DNA of 64,000 nt from Strix aluco. Taxonomy: Eukaryota > Chordata > Aves > Strigiformes > Strigidae. The DNA lies in contig NC_133946.1 in NCBI RefSeq assembly GCF_031877795.1, forward strand, positions 11,383,144 to 11,447,143, read 5' to 3'. Numbering within the stretch: the stretch's first letter is position 1; each line of letters begins with the position of its first letter. Positions 60,901 to 64,000 of the stretch are shown piece after piece. The notes under the pieces are model-generated. The model did no database searches, was not told the origin of the DNA, and worked only from the letters and a program-made list of their open reading frames with translations. Both the position numbers and the translations under genes were made by a program.

Positions 60901-63900
60901 TGCCACAAACCAATCACCTGGCCTTCCCACTGAGCTATCAAACCTGAGAAATCATCTTAATGAATGCTAGTGCTTTCTATTTCTAGCTTTTGCTAAAAGA
61001 CACACAGAATGGAGCTGCATCTGAGGGGACAGTGGCCCAGTGATGCTAAATGTGAGCTCACATCAGCATGGCACCATTCAGATGCTGTCCAGACCCCCTA
61101 GGGTTTAGGCACATGTGTGGTCCTCTTGATCCAACGGTGTAGCTGAGCAAGCTTGGTTTCTAGCCACCACTCCTGCCAGGGATGTATCTTGCAGACAATA
61201 GCAGTGTGCGTTTAAATCTGTGCACAAACCCTTTTCTAGAGGGTTGTGGGGAAGGGACAGCACCTCAGTGCTCAGTGCGACTGCCACGTGGCCTCCCGCT
61301 GAAATAATTAACAAGCTCATGGTTTGGGCAGGCAATAACTAATAGTAAATAATGACCCTTTGTTGGTCATTGTGCCGAGCCATCAATAGTAAATGCACAT
61401 TTACAGTGCAGCTGTAGGGAAAGCAAGACTGCCTTGAGTGTTCCTGTCCATCGGCTCTTGGGGCCGTCGGTGAGTTGGCATGACTCTTGTCTGGGATGGG
61501 CGTCTGCTTCACACTGTGCTCGCCCAGGGTGCGAGCAAGGCTGCAGGAGAGCCGGTGGCAAGGAATTACAGTCTGGGGGCCACACTGGGGGCTTGTGAGT
61601 CTTATCTCAGAGACCTCCATGTGTGGCTGGGGGCTGGAGGCCCTATTAGGAGACAAGAGGGGGGTCTGTGGAGACCCTCAGGAGTTGATTGGTAACTGTT
61701 AAACATAATTTACTCCTTTGCTATCTGTGTATTCTGCCTAGCCCGGGCCAGTGTCCCCTGCCAAGCAGCCACTGGTGGCTCATGGGTGCAGCTGGCACTG
61801 GTGGAGTCTCCTCTCCCCACGGCTCCCCAGGCAGATGATACCTGTCCAGGGCCATGCCGGGCAGGCGGGGATGGCTCTTCTCTTTGTGTTAGTACCCCGT
61901 GTCCTGTTACAGCACCGAAGCCGTTCTTGGGTTACGGGGGGTGTGCAGTGTCAAGTGATTGTACCTCACAGGCTGCTGCTGTTCAGCACCACGTTCCTCC
62001 AGCCTAACTCATGCTACAGGCAGTTTCTCCTGCTCCAAAATCCCTTTTTCAGCCCTGTACCCTGACAAGTTTTGTTTTTTTCCCAGAAATGAGTGTATTA
62101 AGGATGGGGGTAGGCAGGTTGAAGCCTGCTGGCTGGGTCTCACAGGTTTGGATGAGAGATGAGCACTGCCCTCCTGCCAGGCTGGTGTCTCACATTTCTG
62201 CAGTGCCCCTCCACGACCCACCCCTCTGCTCTGCGGCCCTGCTGGGGAGGGGGGGGCAGCCTGGTTTGGAATCTGCTGGGCACTTCTGTGCCCCAGCACT
62301 TGAAGTGAGAGGCATAGACCCCCGAGGAGTTGGCCAGGGGTGCTGGAGGGTGGCTGAGCACCGCAGGGACAGACATGGTAGCCAAACAGAAATGGGCTGC
62401 TCTGAGCGCTGCTGCAGAGCCATTTCCTTCCTAAAGCTCCATGAGAAATCCACTGTAGTCATTCAGCTGCCCTCGACTCTGTGCAGCTTCTCATGGTTAT
62501 ACTGCTTAACCTGTCGGGAGAGGCAGCGCTGTCTGATCCACCATGAAAGCCATTAGATGAACGCCTGGAAGAGTCCACCTGGGTGTCACCACAGAAAGAG
62601 GTGGCAGAGCCTGCTGTGGGAAGCGCTATGCAGAAACACTTCCCTCCAGTCCTTCCCTCGACTTCTGCTACAGCCACACTGGTTTCCCCCCCACAGGCTT
62701 TCATCTAGGTTCAGAACAGACGCCAGTAAGCGGAGAAGCAGCTTTATTTATTTATGGTATGCATTAACATTTATTCAGCTGGTTGCTGTGCATTGAGTAA
62801 GGTGGCAACTTGATAGGTGCCAGCCATTCCCCTGCTGCCAGCGGAGCCGGGGCTCGCTGTGTGCAGGCAGCCACAGACACTTCCAGAATGTGGAGCTGAG
62901 CAAATGTGATGCAGTTTTGCTAAGGGGGGGAGGAGAGGGTGAGTATCCTGCTCCCATGACAGCCAGGAAACTCCACTGAGGATGGCTGAGCACCTAGAAA
63001 GTGTATCCAACTCTGGTAGGGGTAGAGCTGAGGGGGAAGATATCTCAGGGCTTTAAGCCAATTTCTTTGCAGAATTCCCTGGAGACTTTGCTTATCTCTC
63101 TGCATCCCTCTGCTCACCACTGTGAAGAAAACACAGTGGCGTGCCATGTACTTAATGATAAAGGCAGTTACAGCAGGCCAGGGGTGACACCAGAGCAGCC
63201 ACCCTCCCCACCCATCACCAGCCACGAGGCCATGTCCTGTGTGGACCTATGTGGCCCTGGGAGTTTCACACTACATCCTTGCACCCCCCAGAGCAGATCC
63301 CCCACCTCTGTCATCCAGTTGGCTTTCTATGTGCAGCCCAGAGCTGCTGCTTCAGCCTCACCACGATGCTTTTAAATATTACTCGCCAGGGTCTCACTTG
63401 AGGTAGCTTTAATACTGCCAGTAAATCCCTGTTGGTACTGGGGGGACATCTTGGCCCTCCAATCGCAGTTGTGTCCCTGCAGTTGGCACTCCTGTCACGT
63501 TAGGCCAGTAATGAAGCTCAGGCTGGGTTAGCGTTTAGAGCCCAAGTGCCTGAGCTAATGGTTCAGTACGTGCCCTCCTTCCTGCCATACCTGCTTGGTG
63601 GTGAGAGGTACTCTACTGCAGAAAAAAACACCTCAAAGCTAAACCTAAAGCCTGATTCACCTAGGAATAATATTTAGACATATGTGTGCATTGGAGCATC
63701 CGTGTGCATTACCCAGTGAGCTTTAAATGCAGCAGATGTCTGTCTGCTGTGAATTTGGGAGCTGTTGCACTCATTTCTTTGGAGGCCTAGCAGCGTATGC
63801 AGGCTGAGGGTCCAGCCTGATTACACTGGAGAAAAATGGAAATATGAAAAGTCTTGTAAGCTCCAAATATCCCTTAGCAGCATTGTAATCACATAATCAA

Positions 63901-64000
63901 GGCCAGCTCAGCTTGATGTGATTTGTTTCATTATGAAACATAATTCTCCCTGGAATTTTAGTTCTTGCCTGCCCTCCACCCCCAAATGTGCCAGCTCACA
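51965..64000. other. Sequence upstream of the first recognised EPS8L2 exon
   Basis: Probably EPS8L2 5' introns, 5' UTR exons and flank. No exon encoding the family core just before EQRK (in human SPKDLF) was found on the minus strand, and no TMEM80 exon was recognised. There is no CpG island like that of TALDO1. Stop-poor, GC-richer DNA at 60.1-60.8 and 61.7-62.6 kb gives long but unsupported open frames. Confidence 0.6.
53194..53212. repeat. A19 homopolymer upstream of EPS8L2
   Basis: Nineteen A on the plus strand after CAAATTT. It could be the tail of an old retroposon inserted in plus orientation, but the preceding bases match nothing recognised. Confidence 0.85.

Noticed and set aside
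62011..62556. 181-codon plus-strand open frame
   Set aside because: Composition resembles its surroundings, another frame on the same strand is also open, and no homology is recognised.
52260..64000. Search for TMEM80 or another upstream neighbour on the minus strand
   Set aside because: No hydrophobic multi-helix exon with splice sites or recognisable similarity was seen.

Overview
The window is vertebrate nuclear DNA, most likely from a bird. Evidence: genes are split by GT-AG introns, there is one CpG island, repeats are sparse, and a short sequence near 2.9 kb looks like the 3' end of a CR1 LINE, the dominant interspersed repeat of birds and other sauropsids. No bacterial, viral or mobile-system gene was seen. 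The species cannot be named from this sequence.

Two protein-coding genes can be rebuilt exon by exon, both on the minus strand and in tandem. (1) TALDO1 (transaldolase), CDS 22462 down to 14718: eight exons that join in frame to 337 codons plus stop, the length of the human protein, with the catalytic Asp27, Glu106 and Lys142 all present. (2) EPS8L2 (EPS8-like 2), an adaptor linking receptor signalling to actin, from 51964 down to the stop at 26230: 17 confident exons plus one tentative exon, giving the PTB domain, a lysine-rich linker, the SH3 domain and the C-terminal SAM-like/actin-binding region. The exon or exons carrying the start codon of EPS8L2 were not found.

Layout: 1-13.5 kb, gene-poor sequence downstream of TALDO1 (CR1 fragment, AT and TG microsatellites); 13.6-22.5 kb, TALDO1; 21.8-23.0 kb, CpG-island promoter of TALDO1 with CCAAT and GC boxes; 23.0-24.2 kb, short spacer; about 24.2-26.2 kb, probable EPS8L2 3' UTR; 26.2-52.0 kb, EPS8L2; 52-64 kb, sequence upstream of the first recognised EPS8L2 exon (5' intron or flank) with no exon that can be supported.

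The order EPS8L2-TALDO1, head to tail on one strand, matches human 11p15.5, so this is conserved synteny. The two genes have no common pathway: TALDO1 acts in the cytosolic non-oxidative pentose phosphate pathway and EPS8L2 acts at actin-rich membrane structures. No previously undescribed system was found. The best leads are the unresolved 5' end of EPS8L2, one divergent linker exon, the apparent absence of GATD1 next to TALDO1, and a long intronic open frame.
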